Below, piece after piece: positions 40,257-49,939 of a stretch of 62,909 nt of DNA. How positions within the stretch are numbered: position 1 is the stretch's first letter; each line of letters begins with the position of its first letter. Below the pieces are notes generated by a model that was given only the letters and a program-made list of their open reading frames with translations, did not search any database and was not told the DNA's origin. This DNA is from Isotricha intestinalis (Eukaryota > Ciliophora > Litostomatea > Vestibuliferida > Isotrichidae), in NCBI GenBank assembly GCA_023807065.1, contig JAJJLU010000373.1:1-62909 (forward strand), read 5' to 3'. The position numbers were made by a program, and so were the translations under genes.

Positions 40257-42113
40257 TTATTTATTGGAATAAAAAACCTTAGTTACAATTCCAAAAGCTT
40301 TAAAATTATTATCATTAATAATAACATTACTTCCTTCGCATAGATATTCAGGAGAATTTTTAAATTCAAATCTCAATTCAATTTTTTCATTTTTAGAAAT
40401 AAAAAAAGTTTCATCACCTTTAACTTTGATTCTTCTTTTTTTCTTTTTTTTACTATCATCTTCAAATTCAAAATCAGAAGTTAAAAAACTACTTTTAGAA
40501 TATTCACTAATTGTAGTATTAGCATCTTCATTACAATTATTTTTTTTATTTTTATCACATAAAATTTTACAAGTTTGTCTAATATGATTAATAATAATAA
40601 CAGGTTCACATCTATATTTAACTTCTTTAATATTTTCATCACCAATAGACCAAACATCAGCTTTAAATATTTTAATTGCTCTTGGAGTATTATTTATTCC
40701 AATTAAACTCATTCCTTTTATAACTTCATTTTCAGAAAAATTATTTCCTGATAAACTTACAGAAGAAAATTGTCCTTCATATGCTATATTTACATTTTGT
40801 TTTTTACAATGAATTGTATCTACTGTCAATAATTTAAAATTACCCATTTTATTTGGTCCAAAATAATATTTTTCTCCTTTTTTTATTTTACCTTTACTTA
40901 CCACTCCTCCTATTATTGTTTTTCCATCTACTATAAAATGTTCATGAACATCAAATTGACTTTGAGGTGAGGATATAAAATTAAATCCTTTATCTTCAAA
41001 AGAATTATTTATTAATGGTATTGTTCTTGATAATGTATTTGGTAAGTTACTTATTAGAAATGATAATAAATCTATATTTGTTCCTTTTACATTACTAATT
41101 GGAATTATTGGAAGTAAATTTTGATTATTTGAATTTTTAATTTCTGTTAAATATGAAAAAATATCATTTTTATTCTGAATTAATATTGGTTTTAATGAAG
41201 GATTTATATGGGAAATTACTTTAATGAAATTATCTAAAAATTTATTAAATTGATTTAATGGATTTTCTACAAATAAATCAATCATTGTAACAATTGCAAT
41301 CATAGGAATATGAATAGAATTATTTAATGTATATAATATTTTAGTATTATAAGTAGGACCATTTTTAACATCTACAAATAATAAAGCATAATCTATGTAA
41401 TCAGGAGAAATTAATGATAATGTATTTTTCATTGCTTTTTCACTTCCTCCCATATCATATAAATTTATTAATTTATATGAATTTTTTATCATTTCTGAAT
41501 TATCTTTTGTGTGAATTCTATTATTATTTTTATCTAAACCAAAAATTAAATGTGATATTGATAAAGTTTTCCCAGAAATAAATTCATGTTGAAATCTAAA
41601 ATTTAATTTTCTCATTTTTCCATTACCATCATCTAATTCTTCATTAACAATAACACTTAAAGTTGTTGATTTTCCTGAAGATTCTTCTCCAAAAACTCCA
41701 ATTTTAACTTCATTTTGATGAATAATAATATTATTTTCTTTTTCAGTTAATTCATTTTTAATTTCATTAATTAAAAATTCAAAAAATATTCCAAAAATTC
41801 CTTCTTTTGTTTTAATAATATCACAAGTACAATTTAATGATTTTGAAATTGATTTTACATTTGATAAAATATGACTTATTGCTTCTTTATCTGAATCTAT
41901 GTTATATATTCTTAATTCATAATGACATGAATGATATTGATGAATAGTTTCATCTATTAAAGATTGGAGTTTAGACCATTTAATTTGAGAAAGATCTTTT
42001 GCATCTATTTTATGCTGAATAAAATTTTCATTTAAATACTCTGGTTGATCTTTCTCAACCCCTAAAAATAAAAGATGTGTTTCTATTGAATCTATATCAA
42101 AGTTGTTTTCCAT
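40257..42113 (-). CDS. GTPBP1-like translational GTPase
   Basis: The 618-residue protein is organised like GTPBP1/GTPBP2, relatives of EF-Tu and HBS1. After an N-terminal domain, the GTPase has a P-loop at GEESSGKST, a switch II at LYDMGGSEKAMK (Asp-x-x-Gly kept) and a G5-like ISNVKGTNIDLLSF. The G4 base-specificity motif, normally Asn/Thr-Lys-x-Asp, reads TMID, so the Lys is lost. Domain II has FDVHEHFIVDGKTIIGGVVS and YFGPNKMGNFKLLTVDTIHC, typical of the family. The family binds aminoacyl-tRNA and helps resolve stalled ribosomes. An insertion rich in Lys, Asp and Glu lies in the last domain. Nucleotide specificity may be altered. Confidence 0.9.
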   Translation of the reverse strand: MENNFDIDSIETHLLFLGVEKDQPEYLNENFIQHKIDAKDLSQIKWSKLQSLIDETIHQYHSCHYELRIYNIDSDKEAISHILSNVKSISKSLNCTCDIIKTKEGIFGIFFEFLINEIKNELTEKENNIIIHQNEVKIGVFGEESSGKSTTLSVIVNEELDDGNGKMRKLNFRFQHEFISGKTLSISHLIFGLDKNNNRIHTKDNSEMIKNSYKLINLYDMGGSEKAMKNTLSLISPDYIDYALLFVDVKNGPTYNTKILYTLNNSIHIPMIAIVTMIDLFVENPLNQFNKFLDNFIKVISHINPSLKPILIQNKNDIFSYLTEIKNSNNQNLLPIIPISNVKGTNIDLLSFLISNLPNTLSRTIPLINNSFEDKGFNFISSPQSQFDVHEHFIVDGKTIIGGVVSKGKIKKGEKYYFGPNKMGNFKLLTVDTIHCKKQNVNIAYEGQFSSVSLSGNNFSENEVIKGMSLIGINNTPRAIKIFKADVWSIGDENIKEVKYRCEPVIIINHIRQTCKILCDKNKKNNCNEDANTTISEYSKSSFLTSDFEFEDDSKKKKKRRIKVKGDETFFISKNEKIELRFEFKNSPEYLCEGSNVIINDNNFKAFGIVTKVFYSNK

Positions 42114-42239
42114 TCAAAAAAAAATGAATTTTTATTGATATAAATATTAAAAATTAAAAAAATATTATTTTTTTTATTTAAAAATAATAAAAAATAATTA
42201 TCTAATTTTCCCTTTTACCAAAAAATAAAAAAATAATAT

Positions 42240-43027
42240 ATTAATTTATTCATGTAAAATTGAAGTAATTTCTTGTTTAATTGATTATAAAGACTTTCAT
42301 GAATAGAATTGTTAGTATTTTCAAATAAAACACTTTAATTCTTACCTTTTTTTTCAATTTCAATTAATATCTCTTCAGTATATTTTTAAAGATTAAATTT
42401 ATAATTTCTTCCATAATCTCAGTCACTAAATTTCCATTAATTCATTTATTTTCTTAATCTTTTTCAACAAGATCTTCATAATTTTCATTATTTTTTCCAT
42501 TATGTTTATTATTATTTTTTTTCTTCATTATTATCACTAAAATTATAGAATTAATAGAATCAATAGCTTAAACAAAAAATTCTATCTCTATGAGTAAATC
42601 TAGTATCAAGAAGAGATTTAGTATTAATATAAGGATTATTATTTTTCTGCTCCAAATTAATTTATATAACCTAAAGCTATAATATTTTTTTTTACAAAAT
42701 TCTTTGAATCAATTTAAAAAGGTTTTATTTATTAATTCTCCTGAATTGGTATTTGCCATAAATTACTACTTTTCAAACCAACATTTTCACAAATTGAGCT
42801 TAAAAATGAATTTGAATCATTTTTTCCTCATGTAAGTAATTCATATATTATAGTAACAATAAATTTATTATAATAAATTTGATAAGTTTAAGTATTTACT
42901 TAAAAAAATAATAATAATAAAGAATCAACATTTTATAATCCTTAATTTTGAATTTATTTCTCATTAATCTTAAATTCTTTATATTCTTTATTCACTAAAA
43001 TTCATTAAGTATTTCATCTAAATTCAT
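42240..43027 (-). pseudogene. well-preserved gene relic with stops and shifts
   Basis: The minus strand from an ATG at 43027 reads MNLDEILNEF, then after a one-base shift at a T run continues through TAA codons to IYYNKFIVTIIYELLT. A TGA follows where Trp would fit, then GKNDSNSFLSSICENVGLKS, LWQIPIQEN, KNFVKKNIIALGYINQFGAE and, after another shift, YINTKSLLDTRFTHRDRIF. Downstream, an Asn/Lys-rich linker and a Glu-rich end (VTEIMEEIINLIF, YTEEILIEIEKKGKN) are still visible. The reading is far too protein-like for chance. The family is not recognised. About nine TAA, two TGA and at least three frame changes interrupt it. Nothing else is seen between 43028 and 43568. Confidence 0.8.
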
Positions 43028-43568
43028 CTTATTTTTTTTTCGATAAATTAAATATCATCAGTATTTTGGGATATTTTTAATTCTCTGGTTTTAGAATAAA
43101 TAAATTTTAATTAATTTTCTTTTATAAAACAGCAAATTTTTTATGTTATAAGATAAATATAATAGAAATTATTCTTAATGTTGGCAAATATATTAGTTTT
43201 CCAATTATTAATTAACTCATGAAATAAATTTGACATTAAGTTTAAAGTCATTAATACTAATATTATGAAAAAGAACTAATTTCAGAATGATAATTGATAT
43301 AATCAACAAATATTTTCTAATATATAAAGGTTGAAAGATTTATTTAAATATTTACTAGATAAAATGAATTTATATTCATTTAAAAATGAACTTAAAAGTG
43401 ATTTAATAGATTCTTTGTCATATATTTTTAGTTTTATTTTTTTATAATTTATTATTTTTTATTTAAATTTTTATAATTTATATTTTGTGTAATTTTTATT
43501 AAATTTATATTCAAAATTTATTTTTTATTTTTTGAATATAAAAAATTAATACTTATTTGGGAATTATT

Positions 43569-45239
43569 TTATTTATCTTCTCTTTTTTTTCCCAAAAAAT
43601 CCTTTATATTATCTACTTTATTAGTTTCTTTTATTAAAGATTCAATAATATTTTTCTTTTCTTTCTTTTGAATATTTTCATCATCTTTATAATTTGAAAA
43701 CATTATTTTATTATCATTAAGATTTCCATTAATATCTTTGTTTATATTGTTATTATTTTGATTATTATTTTTATCTGTATTGATGTTATTGTTATTTAGA
43801 TTATTATTAATGTTATTAATGTTATTATTATCTTTATTATTATTATTTGGAAGATTAATATTTATTTTATCATCATTTTCTTTATTCATGTTATTGTTTT
43901 TAATATTTTGATTACAATTACTAATTTGATTATTATTATGGAAATGATTATGATTAATATTATTAACAATCTCTTTTTTTCCACATTTTTTTTCATTTTC
44001 ATTTACTTTTGCATTATAAACATTATTAAATTTATAATCCTTCTTCCCAATCATCATATTCCCTTTAGCATTTATAGCATTTCCTCCATTATTTAAATTA
44101 TTAATTTTATTTTTAATTTCCTTTTTCATTTGATACTCATGAGTATCATAAGGAATTTTAGGTAAATCTTCAGGTTTACACATAATAGGTTCATTTTTCA
44201 AAAAAAAATCATGTTGCATAGCATCTTGAACATTAATTCTTTTATTAGGATCTAAAATAAGCATTTTACTTAATAAATCAAAGCAACAATCATCTACTTT
44301 CCTATTATCTTCAAAAAATCTTTTTAAAACAAAAGGGAATTCTTTTTTAGGGCAAAATTTATCATAAAGAGGTAATTTAGTAACTCCAGGCCAATTGCTT
44401 TCATTAGGAGTTCCACATTTTTCAATTATTTTATAAATTTGATCAATTTCTCTTTTACCTTGAAATAAGGGAAATCCAGTTAATAATTCTGAAAAAACAC
44501 AACCTACACTCCACATATCAATTGAAGGACCATAATGATTTTCTCCAAATAATAATTCTGGTGCTCTATACCACAATGTTGCTACTCTATTTGTTATTCC
44601 TTTTTTTAATGATGGATTTATTATTCTTGCTAAACCAAAATCTCCTATTTTTATTTCTCCTTTATTATTTAATAAAATATTTGCTGTTTTAATATCTCTA
44701 TGAATTATATTATTCATATGTAAATATTGTAATCCTTCTAATATTTGGTATAGTATACATTTTATACATTGAATTGGATAATTTATTTTTATTTTACTTA
44801 AACCACTTATGTTATGTTCCATATATTCAAAAACTAAATATACATTTCCTATCTTTTTGTTTTTTTCTTTTGGCTTTGATGTTACTACTTCAATTAATGA
44901 TATAATATTTTTGTGATTTAATCTTTTTAATATCATTATTTCTCTTAAAGCTGTTATTGGAAATCCTTCTTTTTCATTTTCCATTAATATTTTTTTTAAG
45001 GCATATATTTTTTGATTATTTGGTGATGTTGGGTCCTCTAATTTTGCTTTATATACTTTGCCAAAAGAACCTTCTCCTACTTGATTTATTTTTTTATATA
45101 TATCTGCATTTCTGGAACTCCATTTATTTAATGGTATATTATTTCTAATAACTTCTTTTTGATGTTGATTATTTTGAAGTTCTTCTTTTTTTACTAAAGT
45201 TTCTTTTGGATTTTGATTCTCACTTTCATTTGTACTCAT
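43569..45239 (-). CDS. CDK9-type cyclin-dependent kinase (PITALRE)
   Basis: In this 556-residue protein, residues about 45-345 are a complete CDK domain. It has VGEGSFGKVYKAK, the ATP Lys in ALKKIL, the cyclin-binding helix PITALREI that names CDK9, HRDIKTANILL, GDFGLARI, the activation Thr region ITNRVATLWYRAPELL, and the WPGV segment. CDK9 and the related CDK12/Bur1 kinases phosphorylate the RNA polymerase II C-terminal domain to promote elongation, so a nuclear role is likely. The partner would be a cyclin T-like protein, not present here. The C-terminal 190 residues are Asn/Lys-rich low complexity encoded by AAT/AAC-rich DNA. Confidence 0.93.
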   Translation of the reverse strand: MSTNESENQNPKETLVKKEELQNNQHQKEVIRNNIPLNKWSSRNADIYKKINQVGEGSFGKVYKAKLEDPTSPNNQKIYALKKILMENEKEGFPITALREIMILKRLNHKNIISLIEVVTSKPKEKNKKIGNVYLVFEYMEHNISGLSKIKINYPIQCIKCILYQILEGLQYLHMNNIIHRDIKTANILLNNKGEIKIGDFGLARIINPSLKKGITNRVATLWYRAPELLFGENHYGPSIDMWSVGCVFSELLTGFPLFQGKREIDQIYKIIEKCGTPNESNWPGVTKLPLYDKFCPKKEFPFVLKRFFEDNRKVDDCCFDLLSKMLILDPNKRINVQDAMQHDFFLKNEPIMCKPEDLPKIPYDTHEYQMKKEIKNKINNLNNGGNAINAKGNMMIGKKDYKFNNVYNAKVNENEKKCGKKEIVNNINHNHFHNNNQISNCNQNIKNNNMNKENDDKININLPNNNNKDNNNINNINNNLNNNNINTDKNNNQNNNNINKDINGNLNDNKIMFSNYKDDENIQKKEKKNIIESLIKETNKVDNIKDFLGKKREDK

Positions 45240-45390
45240 CTTTTTTTGTTGGATTTATCTGAATAATTTATTTTAAATCATTAATTATTTGATTTTTTTA
45301 TCTTTTTTTTTGATTAATCATTTACCAATATTAATATTCTTAATAATTAATTAAATTTAAATGATCATTAAATAAAAAACAATTAAAAAA

Positions 45391-47394
45391 ATGAAAAAGC
45401 AAAAATCTAATTCTAATTTAACAGAAACATTAATGAAAAAAACTCCAAAATTAAATTTATTAGAAATAGAAAAAATTACAAATAATATATTTAAAACAAA
45501 TTATTATCCAGATAATGAATATGATAATTATATGAATCTAATAATGGAAGTGTTAGTTTTTAATAAAAATTGTCATTTAGTAACAATATTTAAAGATTTT
45601 ATGATATTAGATTATGTAGATGAATTTTTAAAAAGGATATTATAGGAATTCTGAAAGTAAAGATAGAATTCCTCGTTTTGCAAATTTTTATAAAAATTAT
45701 TTGAAATTTTTTTGCAAACCAACTTTTTCAGATTTTGAATGTAATGAAATTATACAAGAACATAGTGAAAAAAAGGCGGAATTATATTATAATCAAAATT
45801 TCAGAAAAAAAGACAAAAATAATGATAATGATGAAGGATTATTTGAAGATGAAAGTGATACAAATAGTATTCAAGTTTCAAAGTCAAAAATCGAAAAAAC
45901 AATATTTAATCAAACTATTAAAAAACAAATTGATGAAACTAGTTTAGAAACAATTCAAGCTCAAGATAATAGTCAAGGAACAATAAATTTACAAGGCAAT
46001 GATTTTATTCCTAATCAAAGTTATTTATATACAAAATATTCAAGTGAAGTTTCATTATTGAATATGATGAATGCGATTAATGGGAAAAAAAAAATTATTA
46101 AAAATAAAAAAAATCCACAACCTAAAATTCATCATTATTAAGTAATTCTGGAAATAGTCAAATTAAACATTCTAAGTTATTATCTTATACTTCTTTATGT
46201 CAAAGAAAATCTATGCCTGGAATTAATAATAATAAAAATAGTAATTTTAAAGATAGTACTAAAGAAGAAAAAAATAACTTTCATACTAAAAGTCAAATTA
46301 ATTTTAATTGGAGAAATGGAATAAAAAGTAGAAATCAAAATAATTCTATGTCTAATCAAAATATTCATTCTTTAACTAAAAATGATTCTAAATATAGAAC
46401 TTATGATATGTTTAATAATAATAATAATAATGGAATTAATCATAAGAAAGGTATTAGTTTATTAAAAACTCAAAATGTTGAAAATTTACTTAGTAAATTA
46501 CAAAAGAATGTTTATAGAAGTAATATATATTCAATTGATAATTTGGTAAAGGGAAATAAAAATAAAAAAAATATTAGTTCAACTACAAATATTCCATTTT
46601 CCAAAAAATCATTGAATAATAATAGTTTAAGAAGGCAAAACAATAGTGGTTCCAAAAATAAAATAAATTCACCTATATCAAATAAAAATTCAATTATATC
46701 TAGAAATTCTAAATTTCCAACAAAAAAAATTCCAATAAGTCATACAGTAACAAATTACTCAAATAATAATAATAACAATGATGATATTATGAAAATAACA
46801 TTAGCCGCATTATTAATTAATAAAAATAATAATTTAAGACAAACAAGTCATAACAGAACAAATAGTAATAATAATAACAATAATAATAAACAAATACAAA
46901 ACGTTAATATAAATATAAATAACCAAATAAATATTTCAAATAATCAATTTCAAGAAATTTTATCAAGTAAATTAAATAATAAAATAAATCACAATGATAA
47001 AATTGATATTAATATAAATAATAATATAAATCATATTTTTGATGATAAGACAAAAAAATTTTCAAGAAATAAAGGAAGAAGAACTGATATAAATACAAAT
47101 TCAGTTTCTCCTCCTTTTCAATCTGTTAATCAACAAAATTCTGTTTATAGAAGTAGTTCAGGTGTTGATAAAAAAATATTTACTTCTACAATGAATAATT
47201 TCCATAATAATAATTTTAAAGCTAAAAGTCCTAGTAGAAATTTAGGAATTATTAATAAAAATATTACCAATAAATTAATTAAATCTATCGAGAAAATTAA
47301 AATTAATGAAAATTATTATTTGAAAAATAAAGGTTATTCTGGAAATATTGGTTATAAGAAATTATCTAATAAAAGGGCTTCTTCAAAAAATTAA
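45391..47394 (+). pseudogene. Asn-rich conserved gene with two frameshifts
   Basis: One protein appears to be encoded in three frames. From the ATG at 45391 the frame reads to DEFLKR and meets a TAG at 45643-45645. The protein clearly continues in the next frame as YYRNSESKDRIPRFANFYKN and FFCKPTFSDFECNEII to a TAA at 46139-46141, then in a third frame from about 46138 (SNSGNSQIKHSK) to a TAA at 47392-47394. One extra A near 45640 and one missing T near 46139 would explain both breaks. No GT-AG intron does. The N-terminal 130 residues resemble a ciliate family with a KRYY...KNYL...FFCKPTF pattern; the remainder is Asn/Ser/Lys-rich. It is a recent pseudogene, a programmed-frameshift gene or an assembly error. 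Confidence 0.75.
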
Positions 47395-47479
47395 AAAAAT
47401 AAAAAAGTTATTTTTTGTTATTATTTCTATAAATTCAAAATAATATTAAATAAAAATATTTTAACAATTCAATAAATAC

Positions 47480-47720
47480 AAAATTATTGTCAAAAAAAAT
47501 AATTTAAACCTATAAATAAAATAAATCACCAAAAATTAAAATCAAATATAAATAATATAAAAAAGATTCAATTCTCAAATACATAATCCATTCTTTAATT
47601 CAATGAATAAAACTCATAATTCTAATAGATTTAATTTATCTAACCATTATTTAAAATATATGAAGAGGAAATAGGAAGAAATTGAATTTTTATTAAAATA
47701 ATTTTTTTATTATTTAATAT
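47480..47720 (+). pseudogene. possible 3' remnant of the Asn-rich gene
   Basis: About 90 bases after the preceding reading ends, one frame gives a Gln/Asn-type reading through many TAA and then a cleaner piece, IHNPFFNSMNKTHNSNRFNL and HYLKYMKRK, followed by a TAG and EEIEFLL. The style matches the Asn-rich tail just upstream, so this may be its former 3' end. Support is by composition only. Confidence 0.35.
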
Positions 47721-47947
47721 AATGGAAAAATATAAAGTTTTTATTATTATTTTACATTTTAATTTAATAAAATAAAAAATATCACAAAACAAATTAAAAT
47801 AGAGCTAAATTTCAATAATAAATAACGAAAAATAAAACAAAAAATATAAATCCTAAATGAAACAAAAAAAAATATAAATATATATTAAATTGAAAAAATT
47901 ATTATAACGTCTAACGATTCAAAATTAATATATATGCCTTTAAAAAA

Positions 47948-48277
47948 ATGGAAATCAATTCTATTATTTGGGAAAGATGGAATATTAACAAATCCAAGAT
48001 AAAACATAAAGCAAAATATGATAAATTTTCAACATGTAAAAAATATCATTTGTTTGGATCTGAGGAAGTGAATTAAATAAAGAAAAAGAACAAATAGTAT
48101 AATTATTTATAATATTAGATTGAAATTTACTGAAAATGGTTTAATTCATTTGATAAAGAAGGAAAATGATTGCACACAAAAAGAATGAAGCTCAATTATA
48201 AGAATATATTGAAAAGAAGTAAACAATTTTTGAAAGAAATAATAATACATCATTTATTTTTTTTAATTTTTGTTTGA
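47948..48277 (+). pseudogene. single-frame ORF-like relic with six internal stops
   Basis: From the ATG at 47948 to the TGA at 48275-48277 a single frame of 109 codons reads as protein with no indel. It starts MEINSIIWERWNINKSKIKH and contains KYHLFGSEEVN, KWFNSFDKEGK and LHTKRMKLNYKNILKRSKQF. It is interrupted by two TAA, two TAG and two TGA. The TAA/TAG sit where Gln would fit and the TGA where Trp would fit (IEIY-stop-KWF and EGK-stop-LHT). Intact TGG codons are also present. The product is not recognised. The rest of the 47395-48458 gap is A/T-rich without other features. Confidence 0.55.
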
Positions 48278-48458
48278 CTTTAAGAGAATATTAAATATAT
48301 TTTTTATTTATAATTATTTTATTTAAAAATAAAATTTTCCAAAACAAAAATTGTTTGAAAGACATTAATTTATTAAATCAAAATTGAAAAATAAAATAAA
48401 TGAAATTATTTTAAAATAATAATAAATAATATATTATAACAATATATATAAAATAATA

Positions 48459-49103
48459 ATGTCACTTTTTTCATTAGAAGAAGAAAAATATAAAAAACAT
48501 TTTATAAAAGACCACATATTCCCAAATAAAAGTATAAATGAAATTTTAGAAAAAATGTATAAACCTCCAGCAAAATTTATTCAACACTTACTAGAAATAA
48601 GGAATGATTATGATATAAAATATGAATTACTATTTGATAATTTAAATAATGAAGGATATCCAAAAGAATGTAAATTTAAATATAGTTGTGTGCATCCAAT
48701 AGCACCAGAAAGAAAACAATTAATGGGACCAAGTCAATTAAATGTAGATGATGAAATTCATGTTTTTTTAGTTTCTGAAAATAAATTATTTGTTGAATAT
48801 GTTACTCATCTTTCTGGTTTTATGTTAATGGATACTTTTATTTCAAGAACTTTATATATATTTGAAAAAGTTGATAATGGTACTTCTTTAAATGTTAAAT
48901 ATGATATGGAATTTATTAAAGCTAATTTATTTAAAACTATTATGGAAAATAGTTCTTATAAAGAAAATGAAGAAACTTTTAATGATTTATTTATTCCTGA
49001 AATGGATAAATTTTTAACTGGTGGAGAAAAAATTGAAGTTAAAGAAGAAGAATTTGAAGATATTATGGAATATAATTATTGGTTGTTTTATGCTACCTTA
49101 TAA
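48459..49103 (+). CDS. single-domain VASt-like lipid-binding protein
   Basis: The 214-residue protein is essentially one VASt-like domain. The core around residues 70-130 reads CKFKYSCVHPIAPERKQLMG, then DDEIHVFLVSENKLFVEYVT and a C-terminal helix-containing part with FIKANLFKTIMENSSYKENE. The order and spacing parallel the VASt domain of the large protein at 30563-34549 (YKYIHPIKKYFIGP, KIYFISPKLLVVDLLS). VASt domains form a cavity that carries sterols or related lipids between membranes. This protein lacks a GRAM domain and membrane anchor, so it would act as a soluble carrier or sensor. Ligand inference is from family only. Confidence 0.75.
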   Translation: MSLFSLEEEKYKKHFIKDHIFPNKSINEILEKMYKPPAKFIQHLLEIRNDYDIKYELLFDNLNNEGYPKECKFKYSCVHPIAPERKQLMGPSQLNVDDEIHVFLVSENKLFVEYVTHLSGFMLMDTFISRTLYIFEKVDNGTSLNVKYDMEFIKANLFKTIMENSSYKENEETFNDLFIPEMDKFLTGGEKIEVKEEEFEDIMEYNYWLFYATL

Positions 49104-49179
49104 AATTTTTTTATTTTTTGAAAATTAAATTTAAAACTGCTTTATTTTATATAAATTATGAACAATTATTATTAAAAAA

Positions 49180-49835
49180 ATAAATGTTCTTTCACTATAA
49201 ATCTGAAAAAAGTTTGAAAAAAAGAATAGATGAATTATCAAATGAAGATGGAAATAATATTTTGTTTTGGATTTAATAATTAAATATAATATAGACTCGT
49301 TTAAAATGCAAATTTAGTAAAAATAGAAATAAATTTAATGAATTAACTGGAAATATTAAATAAAAAATACTTTTTAATGCAATTAAATATTTATAGAAAT
49401 GTAAATGAGCAAAAATTATATAAATTAAGAATTATGAATTATGATAGAGAATATTAACAATAAAAAATTCTAAAGTTAAATCATAAAGAATTTGTAGAAG
49501 TTATAATAATTCAGCATTTTTGGGAGTTGAAAGAGAAATAAACAAATAAAAGAAAATTCAATAATAAAATCAGTAAAAAATGATTATCATAAATATCCAG
49601 ATAATAAAATTGAAATTCCAATAAATAATTTATTATAATAATGGGGATGAAAATAATTATAGAAGTTTTGATTCTATAAATGAGGATAATAATGATTATC
49701 TTTATTCTATATTCTTTTTGAATTTATAATAATATTCAAAAATTAAACAAAAACTTTAGATATTTGAAAAAGGAGTTGAAGATAATTAGAAATATTTTGA
49801 TTAGAGTAAAAATTTAATTTTAGTGGTATAAATAA
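49180..49835 (+). pseudogene. long gene relic before the divergent kinase
   Basis: Beginning near the ATG at 49183 the plus strand reads as protein in several linked frames: KSEKSLKKRIDELSNEDGNN and CKFSKNRNKFNELTGNIK, then IYRNVNEQKLYKLRIMNYDR, NHKEFVEVIIIQHFWELKEK and NDYHKYPDNKIEIPINNLL. The last segment, SINEDNNDYLYSIFFLNL followed by KIKQK and IFEKGVEDN, ends at a TAA near 49832. In-frame stops are nearly all TAA/TAG, with TGA seen near 49408 and 49586. At least three frame changes are needed. The length and charge balance make chance unlikely. The family is unknown. An open frame on the opposite strand (49743-49976) is only the complement. Confidence 0.7.
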
Positions 49836-49939
49836 TAATTTATTTATTTTTGAAAATCTATATTTTTTATTTTTTGAAAAATTATAAACACTAATTTTAA
49901 TAATTTTTAAAATAGTTATTTTTTTGAGAAGTAGTTTAA

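Noticed and set aside
46138..46160. A 16-base GT-AG segment beginning at 46142 as an intron explaining the second shift in the Asn-rich gene
   Set aside because: The in-frame TAA occurs before the GT, so splicing would not rescue the reading.
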